Source of the DNA: Candidatus Omnitrophota bacterium
GTDB lineage: Bacteria; Omnitrophota; Gorgyraeia; Duberdicusellales; 4484-171
Assembly: GCA_023135855.1 (NCBI GenBank)
Contig: JAGLSH010000001.1
Coordinates: 1-44,231, forward strand
Reading direction: 5' to 3'
Length of the DNA stretch: 44,231 nucleotides
Positions 1 through 8,291 of the stretch are shown piece after piece. Numbering within the stretch: the first letter of the stretch is position 1; every line of letters begins with the position of its first letter. A model generated the notes under the pieces. It was given only the letters and a program-made list of their open reading frames with translations. It searched no databases and was not told the origin of the DNA. Both the position numbers and the translations under genes were made by a program.

Positions 1-1167
1 AAATATCTCCTCTTGAAATATTGCAGAATCAGGACTGACCCCTTCAAATACTGTTGGCTCGAAAAAGAACCCCTTCTTTAAAGCTTCATCTTCAGGGATT
101 TTCCCTCCACAAAGTAATTTTGACCCTTCTCGTTTAGCTTTAGCAACATAAGAAATAACTCTGTCACATTGGAACCTAGAAGCAAGTGGCCCAATTTGAC
201 TTTGGAAATCTAAAGAGTCTCCTATCTTTATTTTTTTAGCTTTTTCAACGAATTGACTAACAAAAGCATCGTAAATGCTCTCCTCTATTAATATTCTCGA
301 AGTCGCAGTGCACATTTGCCCTTGATTTAAGAATATCGAACATAAAGATCCGTTCACTGCTGCCTCTAGATCAGCATCTTTTAAAATTATGCTAGCTGAT
401 TTACCCCCTAACTCCATGATTAGCTTCTTAACACTTTTAGCTGAGTATTCTAAAATCTTCTTACCAACTGCATTTGACCCAGTAAAAGAAATCATATCTA
501 CTAAATTACTAGAACAAAGAATCTCGCCTACTTCTTCCCCTGGTCCAGGGATAACATTTACTATTCCATCAGGCACTCCTGCCTCTTTAACTATCTTAGC
601 CAATTCTAAAGCAGTTAAAGGTGTCAGACTTGAAGGTTTTAAAATAACAGCATTGCCAGCAGCAAGGGCTTGAGCCATCTTCCAAGAAGCTATTAACAAT
701 GGGTAATTCCAAGGAACAATTAAAACAACTACACCTCTAGGCTCTCTTAAAAAAGTTGCCTTAACCTTAGCTATCCTTGATTGAATATCTTGAGCCTCGC
801 TAGATAAATATTTTTCAAGATTATTAGCAAAATATTCAAAAGTTGCTGCTGCCGAAGGTATATCCATAAAGGTCGTTTCTTTAATCGGCTTACCAGAATT
901 TAGACTTTCTAGCTCAGCCAATTCTTTAGCCTTTGATAAAATACCTTCAGATATTTTGAGAAGAATACTCTTCCTATCAGCTAAACTAATATCTTTCCAA
1001 GAACCTTGATCGAAAGCAGCTCTTGCAGATTCAATCGCATATTTTGCATCTTTAGCACTAGCCATGCAAACTGTAGCAATAGTTTCATCATTTGAAGGAT
1101 TGATTATATCTCTTTTATACTTTGAATCCTTAAATTCCCCATTAATAAATAAATCGTATTTTTTCAT
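1..1167 (-). CDS. Aldehyde dehydrogenase (NAD(P)+-dependent), C-terminus beyond window
   Basis: I read this frame directly from the minus strand. It starts at the ATG at 1165-1167 and is open to the window edge, giving about 388 residues of an enzyme family usually 480-500 long, so the C-terminus is missing. Visible ALDH hallmarks are the PWNYP segment (about residue 152), the cofactor-loop FTGSNAVG (about 228), the general-base motif MELGGKS with Glu near 252, and the nucleophile motif QGQMC with Cys near 286. The family oxidises aldehydes to acids. The start overlaps the upstream aldolase stop as ATGA, implying translational coupling. With the aldolase, MtnA-like isomerase and phosphorylase of the same operon, the inferred substrate is the short aldehyde released by the aldolase (acetaldehyde from 5-deoxyribulose-1-P, or methylthioacetaldehyde). 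The family is certain; the substrate is inference. Confidence 0.93.
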   Translation of the reverse strand, partial: MKKYDLFINGEFKDSKYKRDIINPSNDETIATVCMASAKDAKYAIESARAAFDQGSWKDISLADRKSILLKISEGILSKAKELAELESLNSGKPIKETTFMDIPSAAATFEYFANNLEKYLSSEAQDIQSRIAKVKATFLREPRGVVVLIVPWNYPLLIASWKMAQALAAGNAVILKPSSLTPLTALELAKIVKEAGVPDGIVNVIPGPGEEVGEILCSSNLVDMISFTGSNAVGKKILEYSAKSVKKLIMELGGKSASIILKDADLEAAVNGSLCSIFLNQGQMCTATSRILIEESIYDAFVSQFVEKAKKIKIGDSLDFQSQIGPLASRFQCDRVISYVAKAKREGSKLLCGGKIPEDEALKKGFFFEPTVFEGVSPDSAIFQEEIF

Positions 1168-2162
1168 TTAAATTTTACCTGTTTAAATATTTCAAATAGC
1201 CTACTAAAAGGAACATACCAACGTGAAAGCTGCCCTAGTTGACCTTGTAAACTCATCTTTCCTTGAGTAACTGCTACAAAAGGATCCAAACTGCCTAAGA
1301 AAACCTGCTGCCAAATATCATCTGATGCTGAAATAATAAAAGGAGCATCTTTGTCATAATCTAGTTTTATGATTTTCCCTTTTTCAAAATTAAACTTATA
1401 AACTTTATCACTCCCCTCTAAAGCAATAGCCAGCTTAAGAGTTAAATCTAACTCTTCCCCCTTGCTACTCATAAACTCATCTTTATTTACTAAATCCACT
1501 ATAGCTTGAATATGTTCAGAGGAAAACATCAAATATGAAGCATCGCCATCTAACTTTTCCTTAAGAGGCTTATCCAAATCATCTAACACACTCTTATCAA
1601 AAAGTCTAGCCACGGCTACTGTGCACACTGCCTCTTCCAAAGCTTCAACTAAGCTTAGAGCTTCATCAAAATTATTAGCAATGACTACTACGCCATGATT
1701 TTTTAAAACAACTAAATTATTAGTTTTTAAAGCTTCAATAACCTGATCAGGATTAGTTACTGTTGGTGTCTCTTGTTTTATTATTGGAACTTCCCCTAAA
1801 TAAAACTTAGTCTCAAAAGTTAGCGCTTTTAAGGATGAACTAACAGCAAAATAACCATTAATTAAAGGTGGATGACAATGAACTACTACTTTTGAAGGAA
1901 AGTTTTTATAAACAAGACTATGCAAAGACAGCTCTGAACTTGGATTCCGATCACTTTCTGACTTATTGCTATTCAAATTAACCTTCACAATGTCTAAGGG
2001 ATCCAAACTTCCTAAGAAAGACTGGCTAGCGGTAATCAAAATATTTTCATCATCTATCCTGGCGCTTACATTGCCAGACCTTGCCACTGTTAAGCCTTGA
2101 GAATATAAACGTTTTCCTACTCTTATCATTTCATCTTTTAACTTATTTTCTTGATCAACCAT
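1164..2162 (-). CDS. Class II (fuculose-phosphate type) aldolase fused to an SCP2 sterol-carrier-like domain
   Basis: The 332-residue protein has two parts. Residues 1-210 are a class II aldolase/adducin domain: the phosphate-binding loop GNVSAR (about 30-35), the catalytic Glu in SSELSLH (Glu77), and zinc ligands His95 and His97 (VVHCHP) plus His156 (KNHGVV). Residues about 215-332 look like an SCP2 lipid/CoA-ester-binding domain, with the typical pattern of a short strand pair (KVYKFNFEKGKI), a DAPFIISASDDIW-like stretch and a G-K-M-S-L-Q-G turn. Aldolases of this type in the DHAP shunt split 5-deoxyribulose-1-P or methylthioribulose-1-P into DHAP and an aldehyde. The gene overlaps the MtnA-like gene upstream by 8 bp and the aldehyde dehydrogenase downstream by 4 bp, which supports that role. 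The SCP2 fusion is unusual and hints at a hydrophobic or acyl partner. The aldolase call is strong; the SCP2 call is moderately strong. Confidence 0.85.
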   Translation of the reverse strand: MVDQENKLKDEMIRVGKRLYSQGLTVARSGNVSARIDDENILITASQSFLGSLDPLDIVKVNLNSNKSESDRNPSSELSLHSLVYKNFPSKVVVHCHPPLINGYFAVSSSLKALTFETKFYLGEVPIIKQETPTVTNPDQVIEALKTNNLVVLKNHGVVVIANNFDEALSLVEALEEAVCTVAVARLFDKSVLDDLDKPLKEKLDGDASYLMFSSEHIQAIVDLVNKDEFMSSKGEELDLTLKLAIALEGSDKVYKFNFEKGKIIKLDYDKDAPFIISASDDIWQQVFLGSLDPFVAVTQGKMSLQGQLGQLSRWYVPFSRLFEIFKQVKFK

Positions 2163-3111
2163 TTTTCACCTCTAGATAAATATGTTTAGTAATCAAATTA
2201 TTAGGAGTTATATCAAAGGCCGGATAATAAGCTTTTGAACCTTTAGGCGCAAGATGCACTCCTTGATATATTGTCAGCTCTTTATCAGGTCTTATCTCAA
2301 TCTTTATATCCTTACCTGTTTTGGCGCCAGACGTTGGAGCACAAAGTACATAAAAAGGAATTTTAAAATATTTAGCAATTAATCCTATTTGGTAAGTTCC
2401 AATTTTATTAGCGATGTCTCCATTTTGCGCTAAATTATCTGAGCCAACTATAACTTTATTAATCTTACCTTCTTCCATTACCTGAGCAACCATATTGTCA
2501 GTTATTATTGTAACATCAAAACCCGCGCGCATAAGTTCCCAAGCAGTAAGTCTTGAGCCCTGTAAATAAGGCCGTGTTTCAGTAACGAAAAAACTCACGA
2601 CTCTTCCTTTACTTTTAGCAAATCCAGCTATCAAAGGCAAGAGACCACTAACATTACAGTGAGTAAGAATTACATCACCATCCTTGATTAAACTAGCTGC
2701 TTCTTTTGCTTGTTTAATTCGAGCATTCTTTAGCATGTCTAGGAAACCTAATATTGCCTTATCCAAAGGCACACCTGTTTTATCCCAATCCAAAACCATA
2801 TTAGTTAAATACTTAAATGAAAGTGTAGGCCGAGTTGAATTTATTGCTTTAGCAACCTTAACCAAAATAGGAGAAATGTTCTTTTTACCCTTATTGCTTT
2901 TAATAACCATAAGAAAGATATACATAACTAATAGAACCTGACCAACAGCCCGAGTCCTCATCTGACGTATTGCTAGACAAGCTTGTGAATAATTCTTAGC
3001 TTTGACGTACTTCTCTTTATGAGGTAAAAGAGTCTCATCAAGTATATAAATTACATCGCCTTTTAATTTAATCGGCCAAAAAAGTGGTGAAAATTTAAAA
3101 TTCTTATCCAT
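2155..3111 (-). CDS. mtnA: MtnA-type aldose-1-phosphate isomerase (methylthioribose-1-P / 5-deoxyribose-1-P isomerase)
   Basis: This 318-residue member of the eIF-2B-alpha/MtnA family is somewhat shorter than usual (about 340-370). Diagnostic segments are THCNVSGLL with the catalytic Cys152, the signature ETRPYLQGSRLTAWEL (about 178-193), VGSDNLAQNGDIANKIGTY with the catalytic Asp225, and the C-terminal YYPAFDITP. Both catalytic residues known from MtnA are present, so isomerisation of a 5-modified ribose-1-phosphate to the ribulose-1-phosphate is expected. It sits directly before the class II aldolase (8-bp overlap), and a nucleoside phosphorylase lies earlier in the same operon, which gives the order phosphorylase, isomerase, aldolase, aldehyde dehydrogenase. 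No mtnB, mtnC or mtnD is present, so this is a DHAP-shunt type arrangement rather than the universal methionine salvage pathway. The exact substrate cannot be read from sequence. Confidence 0.88.
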   Translation of the reverse strand: MDKNFKFSPLFWPIKLKGDVIYILDETLLPHKEKYVKAKNYSQACLAIRQMRTRAVGQVLLVMYIFLMVIKSNKGKKNISPILVKVAKAINSTRPTLSFKYLTNMVLDWDKTGVPLDKAILGFLDMLKNARIKQAKEAASLIKDGDVILTHCNVSGLLPLIAGFAKSKGRVVSFFVTETRPYLQGSRLTAWELMRAGFDVTIITDNMVAQVMEEGKINKVIVGSDNLAQNGDIANKIGTYQIGLIAKYFKIPFYVLCAPTSGAKTGKDIKIEIRPDKELTIYQGVHLAPKGSKAYYPAFDITPNNLITKHIYLEVKNG

Positions 3112-3124
3112 AAAAATGATTTAA

Positions 3125-3931
3125 CTAATTAAGAAGTTTTCTATATTCCTCTAATATCTTTAGAGTAACTTCTCCCGGCATACCTTGACCTAATAATTTA
3201 TCATCACACTCAACTAAAGGCATTACCTCCATTAAAGAACTAGTTATAAACGCCTCCCGGCAATTAAATAAATCTTCCAGAGAAGCTTCTCCTTCCTTTA
3301 GATCAATATTTAATTTTTCCAAAATGTTTATAACTAATCCCCGAGTAATCCCGCAAAAAGCACCATCTTCTATTGAAGGAGTAATAACTTTATTATCTTT
3401 AATTAAAAATAAATTACTTCTTGAGCCTCCAGCCAATACTCCTTTAGGGTTCAAAATTAAAGCTTCACTCTTTTTCTTCTTCTGAGCCCCAAACCAAGCT
3501 AATCTATTAGGTAAATAACTTAAAGACTTAACCTGAGAACAAATATTCTTACTACATCTTCGATGAGAAGAAACGGTTGCATCAAACCCTTTTTTGTAAG
3601 TGTCTTCCTTATAATATTCAAACTTATCTACATACATAAGCATTCCCACTCCTTGTCTCTTCTTATAAGCAGTTATTCTTATATAAGCATCTTCTAAGCC
3701 ATTCTCAACTAACAGGTTATGAATTATACTCTGCCAATCTAAGTCAACTTCCCCTATTTCCAGAAGAGTTAAGCTCCTGTCTAAACGTTCAATATGAGAG
3801 TTAAGAAAAGGAATCTTCCCCTTGTAAGCTCTTAAGACTTCAAATATTCCCCAACCAAATAAAAATCCCGGCTCAAAAACATCAGCCAAAGACTCCTTAT
3901 TAATCACCTCTCCATTGTCGTAAACTTTCAT
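3125..3931 (-). CDS. Class IV PLP aminotransferase/lyase (BCAT / aminodeoxychorismate lyase fold) with an altered PLP-site residue
   Basis: The 268-residue protein has the fold-type IV pattern: an N-terminal segment with FLFGWGIFEVLRAY, ERLDRSL near residue 50, the Schiff-base Lys135 in VKSLSYLPNRLA, ILNPKGVL...SRSNLFLI near 160-176, and TPSIEDGAFCGITRG near 190. It belongs with branched-chain aminotransferases, D-amino-acid aminotransferases and 4-amino-4-deoxychorismate lyases. In this family the residue five before the Asn of SRSN is nearly always a Glu that contacts the PLP pyridine nitrogen; here it is Gly168 (codon GGA, confirmed on the DNA). The gene ends 14 bp before the mtnA start and overlaps the amidohydrolase stop by 4 bp, so it belongs to the biosynthetic operon. 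It might make an amino-substituted starter or tailor the polyketide. The family is sure; activity as a normal transaminase is uncertain. Confidence 0.82.
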   Translation of the reverse strand: MKVYDNGEVINKESLADVFEPGFLFGWGIFEVLRAYKGKIPFLNSHIERLDRSLTLLEIGEVDLDWQSIIHNLLVENGLEDAYIRITAYKKRQGVGMLMYVDKFEYYKEDTYKKGFDATVSSHRRCSKNICSQVKSLSYLPNRLAWFGAQKKKKSEALILNPKGVLAGGSRSNLFLIKDNKVITPSIEDGAFCGITRGLVINILEKLNIDLKEGEASLEDLFNCREAFITSSLMEVMPLVECDDKLLGQGMPGEVTLKILEEYRKLLN

Positions 3932-4815
3932 TCAAATAATCCTGCTAAATTCTTATAAGTAATTTTCTCTTTAACTTCTTCACCTAGTTCATCTAAAATC
4001 TTAAGATTACTTTCTAAATCAAGATTAACTGGATAGTCTGACCCCCAAAGAATATGATCTTGACCAAATAAATCTAAAGCCAATTTAATATTACCAAGAG
4101 ATGATCCTGATGTATCCACATAAACTTCTTTTAGAATCTGAGATGGTGCTCTTCCTAAATCTTTAACCATCTCTCTTTTGCGTAACATTGTATAGACTCG
4201 ATCAAATCTATCTTTTAAGAAAGGAACAACTCCTCCCAAAGATGCCAAAATGAACTTTACTTTAAATTTATCCAGCACCCCTTCCATCATAAGCAAACCT
4301 AGAAAAGTAGATAGGTCTAAACTATACTCTAGAACCGGCATAAGCAAAGGATCTTTCACCCGGCTATAACCAATAGGGTTAATGGTTTGGGAATGAACAA
4401 AAATTGGTAAATTATGTTCCTGGACTGCTTCAAATAAAGGAAAAAGCTGATCAACTATAAACTTACCATTATAACTTGAAGCTAGGTTTATTGCCTTGAA
4501 TCCTCTGTTCTTTAACTGAGCCAATTCAGAAGAAATATTGCTTAAATCTTCTACATCAACTAGACAAGCTGCAACTATCTTAGGGTTTTCCTTTAAAATC
4601 TTCTCTACTTCTCTATTGTAGATTTCACTAACCTTTTTAAAACCACCCAATTTAAGGTAAGCATCTGTAGAAGGATAAACTAAAAAAGCTCTATCAATAT
4701 TATTACTATCTAAGAATTGATAAAGTTTATCCTTATCAGCCCAGACACCTTTATAAAAGTTAGTATGGTCTGAAAGCTCTCCGGGAATAAAGTGGATATG
4801 ACTATCAGCTAACAT
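3928..4815 (-). CDS. Amidohydrolase-2 (ACMSD-like) family protein, possible aromatic-acid decarboxylase
   Basis: The 295-residue TIM-barrel protein has the amidohydrolase-2 layout: HxH near the N-terminus (DSHIHF, His6/His8), FVHSQT (His141), a FILASLGGVVPFLKDRFD segment near 188-206 and WGSDYP with Asp260. This family includes ACMSD and the gamma/beta-resorcylate and related decarboxylases, which remove CO2 from aromatic or unsaturated acids using a metal. In those enzymes the segment equivalent to ASLGG is usually AHxGG, with a metal or catalytic His; here that position is Ser192. In a type II polyketide operon, decarboxylation of an aromatic polyketide acid is a reasonable guess, but lactone hydrolysis is also possible. 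The stop overlaps the aminotransferase start. The gene is separated from the radical SAM gene by a 77-bp repeat that abuts its ATG. Confidence 0.75.
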   Translation of the reverse strand: MLADSHIHFIPGELSDHTNFYKGVWADKDKLYQFLDSNNIDRAFLVYPSTDAYLKLGGFKKVSEIYNREVEKILKENPKIVAACLVDVEDLSNISSELAQLKNRGFKAINLASSYNGKFIVDQLFPLFEAVQEHNLPIFVHSQTINPIGYSRVKDPLLMPVLEYSLDLSTFLGLLMMEGVLDKFKVKFILASLGGVVPFLKDRFDRVYTMLRKREMVKDLGRAPSQILKEVYVDTSGSSLGNIKLALDLFGQDHILWGSDYPVNLDLESNLKILDELGEEVKEKITYKNLAGLFE

Positions 4816-4892
4816 AATATATTTACGGTTAATGGGTATATGAGCTGATGAGTACTACACATTCACCCATCAACCCATTCACTCATTTACTC
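4813..4892. repeat. Start-codon-abutting ATGGGTATATG repeat, copy A
   Basis: This fills the whole gap between the radical SAM stop and the amidohydrolase ATG. Plus-strand reading begins CATAAT (the start codon), then GGTTAATGGGTATATGAG at 4827-4844. It ends with a complementary-type half rich in CACCCAT and CATTCACTC (4861-4892). The left and right halves form an imperfect hairpin. Copies B (29984-30097) and C (42708-42777) share the 11-mer ATGGGTATATG and the same position at an ATG. Confidence 0.7.
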
Positions 4893-6353
4893 TTAAACGT
4901 GTTTTTCTCCCTTAACTGCACCTTCTTCCCACTTAGTTACACCCTTCATTACATCTTGGAAGCATAACTTAGCTAGGATATCAAAGTTACTAGTCATAAT
5001 CCTCTGGATTCTACCTGGCTTTGAGAAAAATTCTCTCATGCACCAAGAACCTAGCCTTCCATAATCTTCCAATGATAGATGTTCTGTGGCCATTACTGGG
5101 TGTAAGAAATCCCACTGAAGAAAATCTATTTTGCTAGGGTCAATCTCACCAGTTTTGATTCTTTGTCTCCAAATTGGAGAATTTGGTGCTGGGGTAACAT
5201 AGCCTACCCATAAAATATCTGGATCAACTACATCAGTAAATTCAAATCTATCCTTTATGATAGCTTCAGTATCACCATCAAAACCCATCATAATGTCAGC
5301 AACAATAGCAATATTGTTCTTTCGTAGGATTTCAATAGTCTTCTTTATCTGTTCAATGGTGATTCCTTTAGCTATTCTTTTTAACTCTGAAGCAGTGGTA
5401 ACTTCTATGCCAAACACTCCAGTAAACAAACCAGCTTCTTTCATCAAAGGTAAAATTTCTTCACAATTAACCCAATCAATAGCTCTACCTAAAGAAACCC
5501 ATTTAATCGGATTTTCTTTTTCCAATTTCAGCCGGCAAAACTTCTCTACTCTCTCAGGATCAACATTAAAATTATCATCCTGAATTACCACTACCTTTAC
5601 TCCGTACTCCTTATGAAGCAATTCTAGTTCTTCAATTACTCTTTCCGGAGATTTTGCCCGCCATTTTAGAAAATCTTCTGGATGCCTAGGGTCATATTGA
5701 TCCCACTCATAACAAAAAGTACAAGCAGAAGGACATCCTCTGGAAGTAACCATCTCAACGAATGGTTTCCAATGAGTATGACCAACATACTTCTCCATAG
5801 GAAATAAATCATAGGCTGGAAGTGGTAACTTATCTAAATCTGTATTCAGAGCCCTGTGCGGCCCCATAACAGCCTTACCATCTACTCTTGAGCTCACTCC
5901 AGCGATATCTGTTATTTCTTCTGACTTCTCTATCGCCGAAACTAAATCACAAAAAGCCTCTTCTTCACCCATGACTACATAATCAATAGCTGGATTGCTT
6001 TCTAGAGTAAATACTGGCATTGAGGAATACCACAATCCTCCAACAATTATTTTTATATTAGGCAGCACTTCTTTTATTAGTTTTGCTGCCTGATTAAAAT
6101 AATGAAGAATAGCAAACCCTCCATAAGAGTGAAGCATATCTCCAAGAACAAGAACATCAGGATTTTTTTGCTTAACTTGCTCAACCATTTCATCTGTTTC
6201 TATCTCTAAGGCTTTACAGTCTAAAACCTCTAAATCTTTATGACCTTTTTCTCTAATATAAGAAGCCCATTGAGCATAAAGTTGATCAGGGCCGAGATGT
6301 TTACCATGAGTTGCCCAAGCGCCTGACTTCGGTGTTAAAAATAAAATTTGCAT
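4893..6353 (-). CDS. B12-binding-domain radical SAM enzyme (BchE/methyltransferase-like)
   Basis: The 486-residue protein has the layout of cobalamin-dependent radical SAM enzymes. Residues 1-165 are a Rossmann-like B12-binding domain with NPDVLVLGDML, IIVGGLWYS and YVVMGEEE, and no DxHxxG motif. The radical SAM barrel then carries the cluster motif SRGCPSACTFCY (Cys207, Cys211, Cys214). IQDDNFNVDPERVEKFC (about 255-275) and GFDGDTEAI are typical of the BchE-like class. Such enzymes methylate unactivated carbons or form rings without oxygen, and release 5'-deoxyadenosine (and SAH for methylases). The strong SD AAAGGAGGAG precedes the ATG. Its place between the SDR gene and the amidohydrolase points to tailoring of the polyketide. 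The 5'-deoxyadenosine by-product would suit the phosphorylase/MtnA/aldolase/ALDH genes of the same operon. Methylation and cyclisation cannot be told apart here. Confidence 0.85.
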   Translation of the reverse strand: MQILFLTPKSGAWATHGKHLGPDQLYAQWASYIREKGHKDLEVLDCKALEIETDEMVEQVKQKNPDVLVLGDMLHSYGGFAILHYFNQAAKLIKEVLPNIKIIVGGLWYSSMPVFTLESNPAIDYVVMGEEEAFCDLVSAIEKSEEITDIAGVSSRVDGKAVMGPHRALNTDLDKLPLPAYDLFPMEKYVGHTHWKPFVEMVTSRGCPSACTFCYEWDQYDPRHPEDFLKWRAKSPERVIEELELLHKEYGVKVVVIQDDNFNVDPERVEKFCRLKLEKENPIKWVSLGRAIDWVNCEEILPLMKEAGLFTGVFGIEVTTASELKRIAKGITIEQIKKTIEILRKNNIAIVADIMMGFDGDTEAIIKDRFEFTDVVDPDILWVGYVTPAPNSPIWRQRIKTGEIDPSKIDFLQWDFLHPVMATEHLSLEDYGRLGSWCMREFFSKPGRIQRIMTSNFDILAKLCFQDVMKGVTKWEEGAVKGEKHV

Positions 6354-6386
6354 TCCCTCTCCTCCTTTGTTAGGTAAATTATTAGA

Positions 6387-7154
6387 TTATTTTTCTGGAT
6401 GATCCTGCTTAAAAGGTATCACTGGTTTCTTCCAAGGCGTTTGCTGATTAATTACCGCTAACTCTAAAGGGCAAGTATTTTCACTTTGAGTTAAAGCAAA
6501 TAAAACTGTGTCAGCTATTGCCTCTGGTTCCATTAATCTTCCCCCTTCCTCAGATATATCTTTTAACTTGCCAGTTAAAGGGGTTCTGGTTACTCCTGGA
6601 AATATTGAAGTAACTTTAATCCCAAAATCACGCATCTCCCAAAAAAGTCCCTTAGCAAAAGCCCTCAGGGCAACTTTCAAAGAAGTATAAACTATGAAAT
6701 TGCGTGGTGGGGGATCTACCATAACTGAACCACTAGTAATGTTCACAATATGCCCACCGCCAGCATCTTTCATATGATTAACAACTAAACGCGAAAGCAT
6801 GACATAACTATAGTAATTTGTATGCATGATTTTTTCAATATCCTCTACTGGCTGTTGCCAAAAAGGATACTGGCTTGAAACTCCTGCTCCGTTGACAACA
6901 ATATCTATCTTGCCAAATTTATCAATTGTCTTATTAACTAAATTCTCTAAATCACTTTGTTTAGTGACATCACACCTTATGCATAATACTTTTTCTTGGT
7001 TAGGAAGTGATTTTTTAATATCCTCTAAAACTTCCTCTCTCCTTGCGGCAAGAACAAGATTGGTACCTTGTGCGGCTAATTTCTCAACTACACTTTTACC
7101 AATCCCGCCACTGGCTCCAGTTATAATACAAACTTTATCGCCTAAATTACTCAT
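6387..7154 (-). CDS. Short-chain dehydrogenase/reductase, probable polyketide ketoreductase
   Basis: The 255-residue classical SDR has the NAD(P) motif TGASGGIG near residue 13, the acidic segment CDVTKQ, VNGAGVSS in place of the usual NNAG, the catalytic Ser in NITSGSV and the YxxxK pair as YTSLK (about 157-161). An Arg-Arg pair after the second strand (AARREEV) suggests NADPH. These enzymes reduce keto groups; in type II PKS clusters an SDR of this size reduces the poly-beta-ketone before aromatisation. It starts 13 bp after the exporter stop with the SD AAGGAGTGG and is followed by the radical SAM gene. A role as a ketoreductase acting on the ACP-bound chain is inferred from context; a later tailoring reduction is equally possible. 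Confidence 0.85.
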   Translation of the reverse strand: MSNLGDKVCIITGASGGIGKSVVEKLAAQGTNLVLAARREEVLEDIKKSLPNQEKVLCIRCDVTKQSDLENLVNKTIDKFGKIDIVVNGAGVSSQYPFWQQPVEDIEKIMHTNYYSYVMLSRLVVNHMKDAGGGHIVNITSGSVMVDPPPRNFIVYTSLKVALRAFAKGLFWEMRDFGIKVTSIFPGVTRTPLTGKLKDISEEGGRLMEPEAIADTVLFALTQSENTCPLELAVINQQTPWKKPVIPFKQDHPEK

Positions 7155-7166
7155 ACCACTCCTTGT

Positions 7167-8291
7167 TTAATTTATTATTTTCTTTAAATTAAAACCTAGA
7201 AAAAATATACTTAAAAATATCACAATAAATAAAACCTTAAATCCGGCTATTGATACTAATAGCCCTCCTAAAAAAGCACCTAGTCCTCCAAAACTAAAAC
7301 GCAAAGAACTGTTTAGGCTTGAAGCATCACGTAATATTCTATCAGGAAATGAAGTAAGATGAGACGCTAGTCCAACATGAGTAAGAGCCATGCCTGCGCC
7401 CCAAAAAGTTATCATTAATAAAATTAACTTATAATTACCTATAAAAATAAGAGAAAAAGCAAAAACACTCATTAAAGTAAAACCAATGCTGCTTATTTTA
7501 ATATTTCCAAAACGAGCACTTAAAAATCCCCCTGAAAACTCAAATATTATTGCAGCTAAGGTAGCTACAGTAAAAACTGAACTTATAGCCATCTGCCCTA
7601 AGGAAAAACTCTCACTTAAATAAACACCTAAACGCTGCTGCAGACCATGGTACAGAAGACTTCCCAGGGTAACTACTAAAAAGAAATTAATTACTTTTTT
7701 ATCTTTTAAAGTATTAAGATAACTTATCTTAAACTTATCAACTCTAAAATCAAAATCTTCTAATTTAGTAAGTACTAAAACAAATACCAATAAACTTGCA
7801 ATTGATGGTATTAGATAAAGTCCTAAAGGAAATTTTTCAAAAAATCCACTTAAAAACACACTGATAAAGTTTGAAAAATAAGAAAAACCAAAAAATATTC
7901 CAATAGTTTTTGCTTTCTCTCCAGGAGGGACAACCTTACCAACAGCAATAAGAACTAAAGGTACAAAGCTACAGCCAAAACAACCCATTAAAAATCTAGC
8001 TATAAAAGCTTGCTCAATGCTCCTTGATAAACTAAAGAAAAAAGATGATAGGAAAAATCCTAAAGTTGCAATTAGAAGAATCTTTTTAACCTTAACTATT
8101 CTAGTAAAAGGCGCCCAAACAAGAGCAAAAACCCCATAAGGAAGCATGTAAAGCCAAGTAAGGGGTAAGGCTTGAGCTTTATCTATCCCAAAATAAACAG
8201 CTATTGATGGTATTAGAGCGGCCATAGCTGAAACACCGAATGATATTACAAAGAACATCAGACAAAAAATATATAAACTTTTCTTAGGCAT
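7167..8291 (-). CDS. MFS transporter, probable exporter of the cluster product
   Basis: The 374-residue protein is almost entirely hydrophobic, with about 12 predicted membrane spans (for example FCLMFFVISFGVSAMAAL, FVLVLTKL and the C-terminal VSIAGFKVLFIVIFL). It has the two-halved pattern of the major facilitator superfamily, including GFLSARFGNIKISSIGF between the halves. It overlaps the aromatase/cyclase stop by 8 bp and precedes the ketoreductase by 13 bp, so it is translationally tied to the polyketide genes. Exporters are regular members of such clusters. The substrate is inferred from position only. Confidence 0.85.
   Translation of the reverse strand: MPKKSLYIFCLMFFVISFGVSAMAALIPSIAVYFGIDKAQALPLTWLYMLPYGVFALVWAPFTRIVKVKKILLIATLGFFLSSFFFSLSRSIEQAFIARFLMGCFGCSFVPLVLIAVGKVVPPGEKAKTIGIFFGFSYFSNFISVFLSGFFEKFPLGLYLIPSIASLLVFVLVLTKLEDFDFRVDKFKISYLNTLKDKKVINFFLVVTLGSLLYHGLQQRLGVYLSESFSLGQMAISSVFTVATLAAIIFEFSGGFLSARFGNIKISSIGFTLMSVFAFSLIFIGNYKLILLMITFWGAGMALTHVGLASHLTSFPDRILRDASSLNSSLRFSFGGLGAFLGGLLVSIAGFKVLFIVIFLSIFFLGFNLKKIIN

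Noticed and set aside
389..673. Plus-strand 94-codon open frame
   Set aside because: It is antisense to the aldehyde dehydrogenase, whose frame is continuous and carries all family motifs.
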